From Micromonospora sp. WMMD1082 (GTDB lineage: Bacteria; Actinomycetota; Actinomycetes; Mycobacteriales; Micromonosporaceae), in NCBI RefSeq assembly GCF_029626175.1, contig NZ_JARUBM010000002.1, forward strand, positions 4,791,001 through 4,855,000: 64,000 nucleotides of DNA. The letters run 5' to 3'. Of the stretch, positions 30,071-38,440 are shown piece after piece. The position numbers and the translations under genes were made by a program. Position 1 is the first letter of the stretch. Every line of letters starts with the position of its first letter. The notes under the pieces are model-generated. The model saw only the letters and a list, made by a program, of their open reading frames with translations, had not been told where the DNA came from and searched no databases.

Positions 30071-31891
30071 TCAGATCTCGGCGACGGTCCCGGCGTACAT
30101 CTTGTCGATCTCGGTGGCGAAGTTGCCCTCCACCCCACGACGCTTGATCTTCATCGACGGGGTGATCTCGCCGTCCTCGATCGTCAGGTCACGCGGCAGG
30201 ATGGTGACCTTCTTGATCGTCTCCCAGCGGTTCAGCTTGTCGTTGAGCTGGGCGACGTACTCCTCCACCATGGCCTGGGCCTCGGGCGAGGCGACGATCT
30301 CGGCGTACGGGCGGCCCTCCAGCGGGGTGCCGGCCGCCCACCCGGCGATGGCGTCCGGGTCCAGCGTCACCAGCATCGTGCAGTAGTTGCGCGCCTGGCC
30401 GATGACCACAGCTTGCGAGGTGTACGGGCAGGTGGCCTTGAACATGCCCTCGATGTGCGACGGCGCGACGTACTTGCCGCCGGAGGTCTTGACCAGGTCC
30501 TTCTTCCGGTCGGTGATGCGCAGGTAGCCGTCGTCGTCGAGGGAGCCGATGTCACCGGTGCGGAAGAAGCCGTCCTCGGTGAACGCGGCGGCGGTCTCCT
30601 CGGGCAGGTTGTGGTAGCCGCGCATCACCGGCCGGCCCCTGAGCAGGATCTCGCCGTCGGTGTCGATGCGGCACTCCAGGTCGCCCATTGCCTTGCCGAC
30701 GGTGCCGATCCGCAGCCCGTCCGGCGGGTTGACGAAGTTGCCGGCGCTGCTCTCGGTCAACCCGTAGCCCTCGGAGATCGGCAGGTTCGCCGCGGAGAAG
30801 AAGGTGGCGATCTCCGGGCTGAGCGGGGCGGCACCGGACACCAGCACCCGGATCCGGCCGCCGAGACGGGCCTGGAGCTTGCTGAAGACCAGCTTCTCGG
30901 CCACCGTGTACTTCAGCTTCAGCGCCCCCGGCACCGGCTTCCCGGCCTGCTCCAGGGCGACCTTCTCCTTGCCGACGCCGACGGCCCAGGCGAAGATCTT
31001 CGCCTTCGCGCCACCGGCGTCCTGCGCGGTGGTCACCGACTTGTTGTAGACCTTCTCGAAGACCCGGGGCGCGCCGCACATCAGCGTCGGACGGACCACG
31101 GAGAGCAGCTCGACCAGCTTGTCGACCCGCCCGTCCACGTAGGTCGGTAGGCCGACGTGGGTGGCGCCGCAGAGCAGCGTCTTGCCGAACGAGTGGGACA
31201 GCGGAAGCCAGAGGTACTGCAGGTCGTCGTCGCGCAGCAGGCCGACCGCCTCCTGCGCCACGCCCTCCCAGCACCAACCGCCGTGCATCAGCTCGACCCC
31301 CTTGGGTCGGCCGGTGGTGCCGGAGGTGTAGATCAGGGTGGCCAGGTGGTCCGGACCGATGCCGGCGACCAGGCGGTCGATCAGCTCCGGATCCTCGGCG
31401 AGGCGCTGGGCACCCTGCTCCTCCAGTTGGGCGAGGGTCAGCTGGGGCACCGGCGCGGCCGGGTCGGGGGTGCCGTCGATGAGGATCACGTGGGTCAGCG
31501 CGGGCAGGTCCGCCCCGGCGATCTTCGCCGCCTGCTCCGGGTCCTCCGCGAACAGCACCCGGGAGCCGGAGTCGGCGAGAATGTAGGCGGCGTCCTCCGG
31601 CTCGGTCGTCGGGTAGACCGTGGTCGTGGCGCCGCTGGCGCACATGATGCCGAAGTCGGCGATCACCCACTCGATCCGGGTGTTCGCCAGGATCGCCACC
31701 GGATTCTCCGGACCGACGCCGAGGCCGTGCAGGCCGGCGGCGACCGCCTTGGCCCGCCGGGCGACCTGCTCCCAGGTCAGCCAGACCGGTCCGTCGGGAC
31801 CGGGGTGGGCAAAAGCGTGGCGGTCGGGGGTCGCCGCCACACGCTTGAGGAACATGTCAGGAATGGAGTGGTACGGTACATCGAGAGCCAT
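30071..31891 (-). CDS. long-chain fatty acid-CoA ligase (FadD15-like)
   Basis: 606 aa AMP-forming acyl-CoA synthetase activating long-chain fatty acids. It shows the ATP-binding signature YTSGTTGRPKGVELMH, the motif GYGLTESSAGNF, RTGDIGSLDDDGYLRITDRKKDLVKTSGGKYVAP and the C-terminal lysine region. This is the FAA1/FadD15-type subfamily with the motif YLWLPLSHSFGKT. ATG 31891 follows GAAGGCGG; GTG 31933 is an alternative that would place an operator-like palindrome inside the coding region. Specificity cannot be read from sequence. Confidence 0.9.
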   Translation of the reverse strand: MALDVPYHSIPDMFLKRVAATPDRHAFAHPGPDGPVWLTWEQVARRAKAVAAGLHGLGVGPENPVAILANTRIEWVIADFGIMCASGATTTVYPTTEPEDAAYILADSGSRVLFAEDPEQAAKIAGADLPALTHVILIDGTPDPAAPVPQLTLAQLEEQGAQRLAEDPELIDRLVAGIGPDHLATLIYTSGTTGRPKGVELMHGGWCWEGVAQEAVGLLRDDDLQYLWLPLSHSFGKTLLCGATHVGLPTYVDGRVDKLVELLSVVRPTLMCGAPRVFEKVYNKSVTTAQDAGGAKAKIFAWAVGVGKEKVALEQAGKPVPGALKLKYTVAEKLVFSKLQARLGGRIRVLVSGAAPLSPEIATFFSAANLPISEGYGLTESSAGNFVNPPDGLRIGTVGKAMGDLECRIDTDGEILLRGRPVMRGYHNLPEETAAAFTEDGFFRTGDIGSLDDDGYLRITDRKKDLVKTSGGKYVAPSHIEGMFKATCPYTSQAVVIGQARNYCTMLVTLDPDAIAGWAAGTPLEGRPYAEIVASPEAQAMVEEYVAQLNDKLNRWETIKKVTILPRDLTIEDGEITPSMKIKRRGVEGNFATEIDKMYAGTVAEI

Positions 31892-31918
31892 CGCTGTAGC
31901 CGCCTTCGGGGGTGGAGG

Positions 31919-31934
31919 CGTGACGGTCGTCACG
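31919..31934. promoter_or_regulatory. 16-bp palindrome upstream of the acyl-CoA ligase
   Basis: CGTGACG (31919-31925) and CGTCACG (31928-31934) are perfect inverted repeats separated by 2 bp, 28-43 bp ahead of the ATG. The size fits a TetR- or MarR-type operator. Confidence 0.4.
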
Positions 31935-32030
31935 GTCGGTGTTCGCTACCGAAGGGTATTGCCTGGCAGGGGGCATCGGCTAGTGCTGACGATCAGCTGC
32001 CAGTCCGTCCCGGCTGATGGAGCGCCCGGC

Positions 32031-32969
32031 TCAGGCGTAGCGCGCCGCCGCCCGCGACCAGTCGTAGGTGCCCCGGATCCAGTTCCGCCGGGTGTCCAGC
32101 GCCGGGCGCAGCGCGTCACCGTGGCTGGCCAGCAGGTCGTTCTCGGCGACCAGGTACGCGTCGAGCCGGTCGTTGAACCGGTCGGCGGCGGCCCGCAGCG
32201 CCGCCGACTCGTCGCCGGTCTCCCGGGTCAGCACCGTGATCAGATTGTGCGCGTCCGGCCCGTCCTGCTGCTCCTTGTCGTAGGAGAAGACGTCGTTGCA
32301 CCAGCAGATCAGGTCGGCCGCCAGCGACTCCAGGGCGGCCCAGCCGGGGTCGGCCCGGCGGGAGGCCGGTGGGAAGCCGTCCAGGGCCAGGTCGGTCAGG
32401 GTGAGGCTCGGGTAGACGCCGCCGGTGTGACGGCGCATCTGGACGTACTCGTCGACCGGTGGCACCCGCCCGTGTTCCCGGTTGGCCGCCTCCCAGAGCA
32501 GCGCGAGCAGGTATTCGCGCATCGCGGCGGTGAAGCGGAGCAGGACGGCCGGGCGTCGGTGGGCGCGGACCCGCCGGCACAGGTCGGCCAGCCCGAGACC
32601 CAGCGCTCCGGCCGCGCCGGCCGGCACCGGGCCCGGCGCGCCCTGGCGGTCCAGCACGTCCAGCAGGGCGGCCACGGTCGGCGCGAGCCGGGTCGGATCG
32701 GCGCCCAGGCCGTCCTCGTCGCAGGCGTCATCCATCACGAAGAGCCAGGAGATCAGGTCGGTCAGCATGCGCAGACGGTCCAACGGTGCCCGCGGGCAGG
32801 CCCGGCCGGCGAGCCCGGCGGCGTCGGCCCGGCGCAGCCGCTGCCCGTTACTGATCAGGCCCAGATCCTGCGCCCAGTCTGCGCTCTCCCGGGCCACCCG
32901 TTCGGTGCCGTCGTGCCGGGGACCGGGGAACGGGGGCTCACGCAGGGCTGACACCGCAAAGCTTCGCAT
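32031..32969 (-). CDS. type I terpene synthase (sesquiterpene synthase-like)
   Basis: 312 aa, typical for bacterial class I terpene cyclases. The aspartate-rich motif is D80-D81-A-C-D84, the NSE triad is N225-D226-x-x-S229-x-x-K232-E233, the diphosphate-sensing arginine is in MRRHTGG (about 179-180) and the terminal RY pair is R310-Y311. All catalytic elements for Mg2+-dependent ionisation of a prenyl diphosphate are present. ATG 32969 has GGGAG upstream. No P450, prenyltransferase or methyltransferase is adjacent, so the product cannot be inferred; a sesquiterpene is the default guess. Confidence 0.88.
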   Translation of the reverse strand: MRSFAVSALREPPFPGPRHDGTERVARESADWAQDLGLISNGQRLRRADAAGLAGRACPRAPLDRLRMLTDLISWLFVMDDACDEDGLGADPTRLAPTVAALLDVLDRQGAPGPVPAGAAGALGLGLADLCRRVRAHRRPAVLLRFTAAMREYLLALLWEAANREHGRVPPVDEYVQMRRHTGGVYPSLTLTDLALDGFPPASRRADPGWAALESLAADLICWCNDVFSYDKEQQDGPDAHNLITVLTRETGDESAALRAAADRFNDRLDAYLVAENDLLASHGDALRPALDTRRNWIRGTYDWSRAAARYA

Positions 32970-33093
32970 CGCGCTCCCTGTCGCGCCGCCCCCCCACGAG
33001 GCGGCGCGGACAGCGTAAGGGAGCACGGATGATGGCCGGTCGATCAGGCGAATAACGTTTCGGATTTCCCCGTGGCCGGTTCCGCACAGAGGG

Positions 33094-33723
33094 TTAGAAG
33101 CCCAGGTTGCTGCCGCGCAGCCGGTCCACCAGCGCCGGAGGACCGTCGCACTCCACCCGCGTTGCCCGCTGTCGGCCGGACAGGAACAGCACCAGCTCAC
33201 CCGGCGTACCGGCCAGTCGCAGCGGCTCACCGCCGCGGCCGACGGTCACCTCGCCGTGCCCGGGTGCCTGGACGAGCAGCCGGGCCGGGAAGCGGCGCAG
33301 GGCCATCCTGGCCAGGAGCCGGCCGCGCCGCCACAGCGTCCGCTCCAGTTCCACCGGCAACTCCCGCGGCCGCCAGTCCGCCTGGGCGCGGCGTACGTCC
33401 TCGTGGTGGATGAAGAACTCCATCGTGTTGGCCAACTCGTCGGTGAGCGGGTTGCTCACCGGGCTCCACACGGGAGGGCGTCGCACCTGGTCGAGCAGCT
33501 CGGCCCAGTCGAGTGCGGCCACCTCGCGCTGGATCCGCTCGGCGCGGTTGCGCAGCGGCTTGAGCGCGATGCCGGCCGCGGCGTCCGGCCGGCGTTCCCG
33601 GATGACCAGGTGTGCGGCGAGATCACGGGTCGTCCAGCCCTCGTCGAGGGTCGGGGCATCCGGGCCGAGGGTGGACATCAGCTCGGTGAGCGCCTCGCGC
33701 TCCGATCGGGCGTACCGGGGCAT
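33094..33723 (-). CDS. DinB-like/MDMPI-N family protein (TIGR03085-like)
   Basis: 209 aa. The four-helix DinB/maleylpyruvate-isomerase-like N-terminal domain shows ARSEREALTELM, WTTRDLAAHLVIRERRPD and MEFFIHHEDVRRAQ; the histidines are likely metal ligands. The C-terminal half (VTVGRGGEPLRLAGTPGELVLFLSGR) is an SCP2-like fold. Probably a mycothiol-related metalloprotein; substrate unknown. ATG 33723 is preceded by TACGAT (33736-33731) and a 7-nt spacer, so the longer open frame to 33783 is not used. Confidence 0.8.
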   Translation of the reverse strand: MPRYARSEREALTELMSTLGPDAPTLDEGWTTRDLAAHLVIRERRPDAAAGIALKPLRNRAERIQREVAALDWAELLDQVRRPPVWSPVSNPLTDELANTMEFFIHHEDVRRAQADWRPRELPVELERTLWRRGRLLARMALRRFPARLLVQAPGHGEVTVGRGGEPLRLAGTPGELVLFLSGRQRATRVECDGPPALVDRLRGSNLGF

Positions 33724-33881
33724 GACGCTGATCGTAGGCCGGTGCGGCCGCCGGTCGGGGTCCGGGACGTCAACTGTAGCCATCCGGGGGTGACGTCGGA
33801 CATATCGCCGCGGGTCGGCGGACCGGGCGGACAGCGGTAAGGATGAGAGAGGATTATGGCGGCTTACGGCGGGGGAGATAC

Positions 33882-35750
33882 GTGGCGAGCGGGACTAGTC
33901 GGGACGTACTCGGTCGCGGGCTGGCCGTGCTCGGGCAGGCCATCCGGGAGCAGCCGAGGATCTTCGCGGTCGCGGTGTCCGGCAGCGTGCTGTTCGGCCT
34001 GATGGTGGTCGCCAGCGCGTTCGTGGTCGGCGCGGTGGTCGGCGATGTGGTGGTCCCGGCGGTCGAGAGCGGGTCGGTCGCGGTGGGCACCCTGGCCGTG
34101 GCCGCCACGGCGCTGTTGGGGCTGAGCGTGCTGCGGGTGGTCGGCATCTTCGGTCGGCGGCTCGGCGCGGGCTACATGCAGTTCCGCCTCCAGGCCGCCT
34201 ACCGCCGCCGGGTGACCCGCCGCTACCTGGACCTGCCGCTGTCCTGGCATCACCGCAACGCCACCGGCACGCTGCTGTCCAACGCCAACTCCGACGTCGA
34301 GGCGGCCTGGCAGCCGATCGCGCCGCTACCCTTCGCGGTCGGCACGCTGGTGATGCTGGTCGGCGCGGTGGTGTCACTGTTCGCCGTCGACTGGGCGCTG
34401 GCGCTGGTCGGGCTGGCCGTCTTCCCGGCCCTGTTCGCGCTCAACGTGGCGTACTCCCGCCGGATGGCCCCCCGCCAGGCGCGCGCCCAGCGGCTACGGG
34501 CCGAGGTCAGCGGCATCGCCCACGAGAGCTTCGACGGCGCGCTGGTGGTCAAGACGATGGGTCGGGAGGCGCAGGAGACCGGCCGGTTCGCGGCCCGGGC
34601 CGGCCAGTTGCGCGACGCACTGATCTCCGTCGGTCGGCTGCGCGGCATCTTCGACCCGATGCTGGAGACCCTGCCCAGCCTCGGCACCCTCGCCGTGCTG
34701 GTGGTTGGCGCGTACCGGCTGCGGCAGGGCGCCATCGAGGTGTCCGAGCTGGTCAGCGTGGCCTTCCTCTTCACCGTGCTGGCCTTCCCGGTGCGGGCCA
34801 TCGGCTGGGTGCTGGCCGAACTGCCGCGCAGCGTCGCCGGCTGGGACCGGGTCCGCCGGGTGCTCGACGCCACCGGCGAGATGCCGTACGGCGACACGCG
34901 GCCGGACCCGTCGGTGGCGGCGCCGGCCACCCTCACCTTCAGCGGCGTCGGATTCGCCTACGAGCCCGCCGAGGCGCACCTGCCCGGCGCCGAGGTGCTC
35001 GGCGAGGTTTCCTTCACCGTCGGCGCCGGGCAGACCGTCGCCCTGGTCGGGCCGACCGGTGCCGGCAAGTCCACCATCGCGGCGCTGGCGGTCCGCCTGG
35101 TGGATCCGCACTCCGGCGCGGTCAGCATCGACGGCGTGGACGTTCGCGAGCTGACCGCGGACGCGCTGGCCGGCGCCGCCGCGTTGGTGGCCCAGGTGCC
35201 GTTCGTCTTCGACGACACCGTCCGGGCCAACGTCTCGCTGGACCGTCCGGGCATCGACGACGAGGCCGTCTGGGCGGCGCTGCGCCTGGCCGAGGCCGAC
35301 GGGTTCGTCGCCGCCCTGCCCGACGGGCTGGACACGATGGTCGGCGAGCGGGGCACCTCGCTCTCCGGCGGTCAGCGGCAGCGGCTCACCCTCGCCCGGG
35401 CACTGGCCGGGCGCCCCCGCCTGCTGGTGCTCGACGACGCGACCAGCGCGGTCGACCCCCGGGTGGAGGCGGCCATCCTGGCCGGGCTGCGCTCGTCCGC
35501 GGCCGGTGGGCCGGGGGCGTCGATCCTGGTGGTGGCCTACCGCCGGGCCACCATCGCCCTCGCCGATGAGGTCATCTACCTGGAGCAGGGGCGGGTGGTG
35601 GCCCGAGGTACCCATCCCACCCTGCTGGCCACCGTGCCCGGCTACACCGACCTGGTCACCGCCTACGAGCAGGCGGAGGTCGACCACGACCGGCAACGCA
35701 CGTACGACGAGGTCACCCCGCTGACCTCCGGCCTGGAGGTGGACCGGTGA
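33882..35750 (+). CDS. ABC exporter half-transporter A (degenerate catalytic site)
   Basis: 622 aa. Six-helix membrane domain (about residues 1-310) followed by an ATPase domain. The Walker A GPTGAGKST (about 389) and the signature LSGGQRQR are canonical. Walker B ends in DD instead of DE (LVLDDATSAVD, about 514), and the H-loop histidine is replaced (VVAYRRATIA, about 549). It pairs with the next gene as a heterodimer. GTG 33882 has GGGGGAG 4 nt upstream; ATG 33843 is the alternative. Substrate unknown. Confidence 0.88.
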   Translation: MASGTSRDVLGRGLAVLGQAIREQPRIFAVAVSGSVLFGLMVVASAFVVGAVVGDVVVPAVESGSVAVGTLAVAATALLGLSVLRVVGIFGRRLGAGYMQFRLQAAYRRRVTRRYLDLPLSWHHRNATGTLLSNANSDVEAAWQPIAPLPFAVGTLVMLVGAVVSLFAVDWALALVGLAVFPALFALNVAYSRRMAPRQARAQRLRAEVSGIAHESFDGALVVKTMGREAQETGRFAARAGQLRDALISVGRLRGIFDPMLETLPSLGTLAVLVVGAYRLRQGAIEVSELVSVAFLFTVLAFPVRAIGWVLAELPRSVAGWDRVRRVLDATGEMPYGDTRPDPSVAAPATLTFSGVGFAYEPAEAHLPGAEVLGEVSFTVGAGQTVALVGPTGAGKSTIAALAVRLVDPHSGAVSIDGVDVRELTADALAGAAALVAQVPFVFDDTVRANVSLDRPGIDDEAVWAALRLAEADGFVAALPDGLDTMVGERGTSLSGGQRQRLTLARALAGRPRLLVLDDATSAVDPRVEAAILAGLRSSAAGGPGASILVVAYRRATIALADEVIYLEQGRVVARGTHPTLLATVPGYTDLVTAYEQAEVDHDRQRTYDEVTPLTSGLEVDR

Positions 35751-35868
35751 GTGCGAGGAGTGAGCCGGTTTTGCGAGCCCCGCAGTCGCGAACGAAGGTG
35801 GATCGGTGAGTGCGAGGAGTGAGCCGGTTTTGCGAGCCCCGCAGTCGCGAACGAAGGTGGTCCGGTGA
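35738..35868 (+). repeat. 59-bp tandem mini-ORF cassette, two copies plus a partial third
   Basis: Copies at 35738-35796 and 35797-35855 differ at one base; a third partial copy runs from 35856 to about 35875. Each copy carries a GTGA stop/start overlap. The result is two 20-residue coupled ORFs (35747-35809 and 35806-35868, beginning MSARSEPVLRAPQ) between the upstream ABC gene stop and the downstream GTG at 35865. The unit length of 59 (= 60 - 1) keeps every junction a 4-nt overlap. Confidence 0.85.
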
Positions 35869-37640
35869 GTGCGAGCGCCAGGAGCGAGCAGGTGGAGTCG
35901 ACGTGGCGGACACTGCGCCGCGGGCTCGCGCTCTCCCCGGAGCTGCGGGTCGGGCTGGCCGGCACGCTCGGCCTGGCGCTGATCTACATGATCGGCCGGG
36001 TGGCCGTGCCGGTGGCGGTGCAGCAGGGCATCGACCGGGGCATCGTCGGCGGGCCCGACCTGGACGCGCTGTTCACGGTGGTGGCGATCACCGCCGGCGT
36101 GCTGGTGGTGACCACGGCCTGCGGCTACCTGATGATGCGCCGCCTGTTCACGGTCAGCGAGACGGCGCTGGCCGGGGTGCGGGTACGCGCGTTCCGGCAC
36201 GTGCACGACCTGTCGATGCTGCACCAGCAGTCCGAGCGGCGGGGTTCCCTGGTCTCCCGGGTCACCAGCGACGTCGACCAGATCACCCAGTTCCTCCAGT
36301 GGGGCGGGGTGATCCTGCTGGTCAACCTCGGGCAGTTGGCGGTCACCACCGCGGTGATGCTGGCCTACTCGTGGCAGTTGACGCTGGTGGTCTTCGCCGC
36401 CTTCGTGCCGGCGGTGCTGGTGATCCGGGTGCTGCAACGGCGGCTCGCGGCGGCGTACGGCGTGGTCCGGCAGCGCACCGGCGCGTTGCTGGCGGCGGTC
36501 GGGGAGAGCGTGGTCGGCGCGTCCGTGATCCGGGCGTACGGCGTCGCCGGGCGGACGGCCCGGCGGCTGGACGAGGCGATCGACGGTCAGCGACGGGCCC
36601 AGCAGCGGGCGATCCGGATCAGCATCCTCGGCAGTTCCATCGGGGAACTGGCCGCCGGGTTGGCGTTGGCCGGCGTGGTGGTGCTCGGGGTGTTCCTCGG
36701 CGCCGACCGGACGCTGACCATCGGCGAGGTCACCGCGTTCCTCTTCCTGGTCACGCTCTTCATCCAGCCGGTGCAGATCGCCACCGAGGTGCTCAACGAG
36801 GCGCAGAACGCGATCGCCGGCTGGCGTCGGGTGCTCGACGTGCTGGACGTGGCCCCGGACGTGGCCGACCCGGGCCCGCAGGGGCGGGAGCTGCCCACCG
36901 GGCCGCTGGACATCCGCTTCGCCGAGGTGCGCTTCGCCTACCCGGACGGGCCGACGGTGCTGCACGACATCAGCCTGGACATCCCGGCGAAGAGCCGGGT
37001 GGCGGTGGTCGGTGAGACCGGCAGCGGCAAGACCACCTTCGCCAAGCTGCTCACCCGGTTGATGGACCCGACGGCGGGCGCCGTGCTGCTGTCCGGGGTG
37101 CCGCTGACCGACGTCCGCTTCGACTCGTTGCGCTCCCGCGTGGTGATGGTCCCGCAGGACGGCTTTCTGTTCGACGCCACGGTCGCCGACAACGTCCGCT
37201 TCGCCCGCCCGGAGCTGACCGACGAGCAGCTCACGGCCGCCTTCACCGAGCTGGGCCTGGCCGACTGGCTGGACGGGCTGCCCGCCGGGTTGGCCACCGG
37301 GGTGGGTGAGCGCGGCGAGGCGTTGAGCGTGGGGGAGCGGCAGCTGGTCGCGTTGGCCCGGGCGTACGTGGCCGATCCGGACCTGCTGGTGCTGGACGAG
37401 GCGACCAGCGCGGTCGACCCGGCCACCGAGGTCCGTTTGCAGCGGACCCTGGACGCGGTGACCCGGGGGCGGACCACCCTGGCCATCGCGCATCGGCTCT
37501 CCACCGCTCAGGGCGCCGACGAGGTGATCGTGGTGGACCGGGGGCGGGTCGTGCAGCGTGGCCCGCACGACGAGTTGATCCGCGACCCGGATTCGGTCTA
37601 CGGCCTGCTCTACGCCTCGTGGCTGGAGCAGACCCGGTAG
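35865..37640 (+). CDS. ABC exporter half-transporter B (consensus catalytic site)
   Basis: 591 aa. Six-helix membrane domain followed by an ATPase domain with Walker A GETGSGKTT (about 383), Walker B LVLDEATSAVD (about 507, catalytic Glu present) and H-loop LAIAHRLSTA. The signature is degenerate: LSVGERQ instead of LSGGQ. This complements half A, giving one consensus and one degenerate ATP site, as in heterodimeric exporters such as TM287/288. Its N-terminus (MSASARSEQV) resembles that of the mini-ORFs just upstream. Translation is probably coupled through them. Confidence 0.9.
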   Translation: MSASARSEQVESTWRTLRRGLALSPELRVGLAGTLGLALIYMIGRVAVPVAVQQGIDRGIVGGPDLDALFTVVAITAGVLVVTTACGYLMMRRLFTVSETALAGVRVRAFRHVHDLSMLHQQSERRGSLVSRVTSDVDQITQFLQWGGVILLVNLGQLAVTTAVMLAYSWQLTLVVFAAFVPAVLVIRVLQRRLAAAYGVVRQRTGALLAAVGESVVGASVIRAYGVAGRTARRLDEAIDGQRRAQQRAIRISILGSSIGELAAGLALAGVVVLGVFLGADRTLTIGEVTAFLFLVTLFIQPVQIATEVLNEAQNAIAGWRRVLDVLDVAPDVADPGPQGRELPTGPLDIRFAEVRFAYPDGPTVLHDISLDIPAKSRVAVVGETGSGKTTFAKLLTRLMDPTAGAVLLSGVPLTDVRFDSLRSRVVMVPQDGFLFDATVADNVRFARPELTDEQLTAAFTELGLADWLDGLPAGLATGVGERGEALSVGERQLVALARAYVADPDLLVLDEATSAVDPATEVRLQRTLDAVTRGRTTLAIAHRLSTAQGADEVIVVDRGRVVQRGPHDELIRDPDSVYGLLYASWLEQTR

Positions 37641-37671
37641 ACGCCGCCGAGCCGATGCCATACGCTCCAAG

Positions 37672-37690
37672 TTAGGTAAGCCTAACCAAG
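37672..37690 (+). promoter_or_regulatory. IdeR/DmdR-type iron box
   Basis: The 19 bp at 37672-37690 (core TTAGGTAAGCCTAACC) match the IdeR/DtxR/DmdR consensus at about 16 positions and contain the TTAGG...CCTAA dyad. The box lies 12 bp upstream of the ATG of the DUF2470 gene and overlaps its ribosome site, so iron-loaded regulator would block expression. Confidence 0.75.
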
Positions 37691-37702
37691 GAGGTCGGTT
37701 TA

Positions 37703-38434
37703 ATGCGGCCCAGCTCTGCCGAGATCGTCCGGACCCTCGTGGCGGGCCGGTTGCCCGGCCTCGTCCACCTGGCCTGCCGGCCCGGCCTGCACCACGTCCG
37801 TCACGTCACCGACCCGGACGGCCGGGTGTTGCTGCTGGTGCCGGTGGTCAGCGATCTCGCGGCGGCACTGCGTCCGGCCGGTGACGACCGTCCCGTCGCG
37901 GCGGTGCTCGACGTGCTCGACCTGCCGCCCGCCGCCGGAGCGCCCTCGCTCGGCCGGGCGCTGGTCTCCGGCTGGGTGCGGCGGTTGGCGGGCGACGAGT
38001 CCCGCGCGGCGGCGGTGGACTTCGCCGAGGTGGAGCCGACCGGCGACCTGCTCGACGTCGGCACCCGGTTCGGGTTGTTCCGGTTCGAGGTGGCCGAGGC
38101 CCGCTGGAACCGGGCCGGCGAACTCCGCCGGATCGACCCCGGGGCGTACGCGGAGGCCGAGCCGGATCCGCTGCACCCGGTCGAGGCGGGGCTGCTCACC
38201 CACCTGACCGAGCGGCACGGGGAGCGGATGACGGACTACCTGCGCCGGCAACTCGGCCTCGCCGCCGGTCCCGCCGCGCACGCGCCCCGCGTCGAACGGA
38301 TCGACCGGTACGGCATGCTCGTGACGTTCGGACGCCCCGGCACCCGGCGGCGGGCCCGGCTCGCCTTCGGTCGCCGGCTGGCCGACCAGGCCGACCTGAC
38401 CAGGCTGCTGCACCCGGTGCTTTGCCACCGGTGA
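37703..38434 (+). CDS. DUF2470-domain protein, iron-regulated
   Basis: 243 aa. The N-terminal part has a split-barrel (PNPOx-like) look (CRPGLHHVRHVTDPDGRVLLLVPV), and the C-terminal DUF2470 domain starts near residue 155 with DPLHPVEAGLLTHLTERHGERM. The DUF2470/HugZ group includes haem-oxygenase-like haem-degrading proteins, which fits control by an iron box directly upstream. AAGGAGG lies 8 nt before the ATG. Haem use is inference; the family assignment is fairly sure. Confidence 0.8.
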   Translation: MRPSSAEIVRTLVAGRLPGLVHLACRPGLHHVRHVTDPDGRVLLLVPVVSDLAAALRPAGDDRPVAAVLDVLDLPPAAGAPSLGRALVSGWVRRLAGDESRAAAVDFAEVEPTGDLLDVGTRFGLFRFEVAEARWNRAGELRRIDPGAYAEAEPDPLHPVEAGLLTHLTERHGERMTDYLRRQLGLAAGPAAHAPRVERIDRYGMLVTFGRPGTRRRARLAFGRRLADQADLTRLLHPVLCHR

Positions 38435-38440
38435 ACCCGC

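Noticed and set aside
33784..33881. Iron box for the ABC exporter pair
   Set aside because: No TTAGG...CCTAA-like dyad was found upstream of the exporter. The only box found in this region is after the exporter, in front of the DUF2470 gene.
35738..35868. CRISPR array or simple VNTR
   Set aside because: Two adjacent 59-bp copies without spacers and with coding junctions preserved do not fit CRISPR. The codon-phase relation argues against a neutral VNTR.
34494..37670. 1058-codon open frame on the minus strand
   Set aside because: It is antisense to the ABC exporter pair, which have full motif sets. Composition bias explains the open frame.
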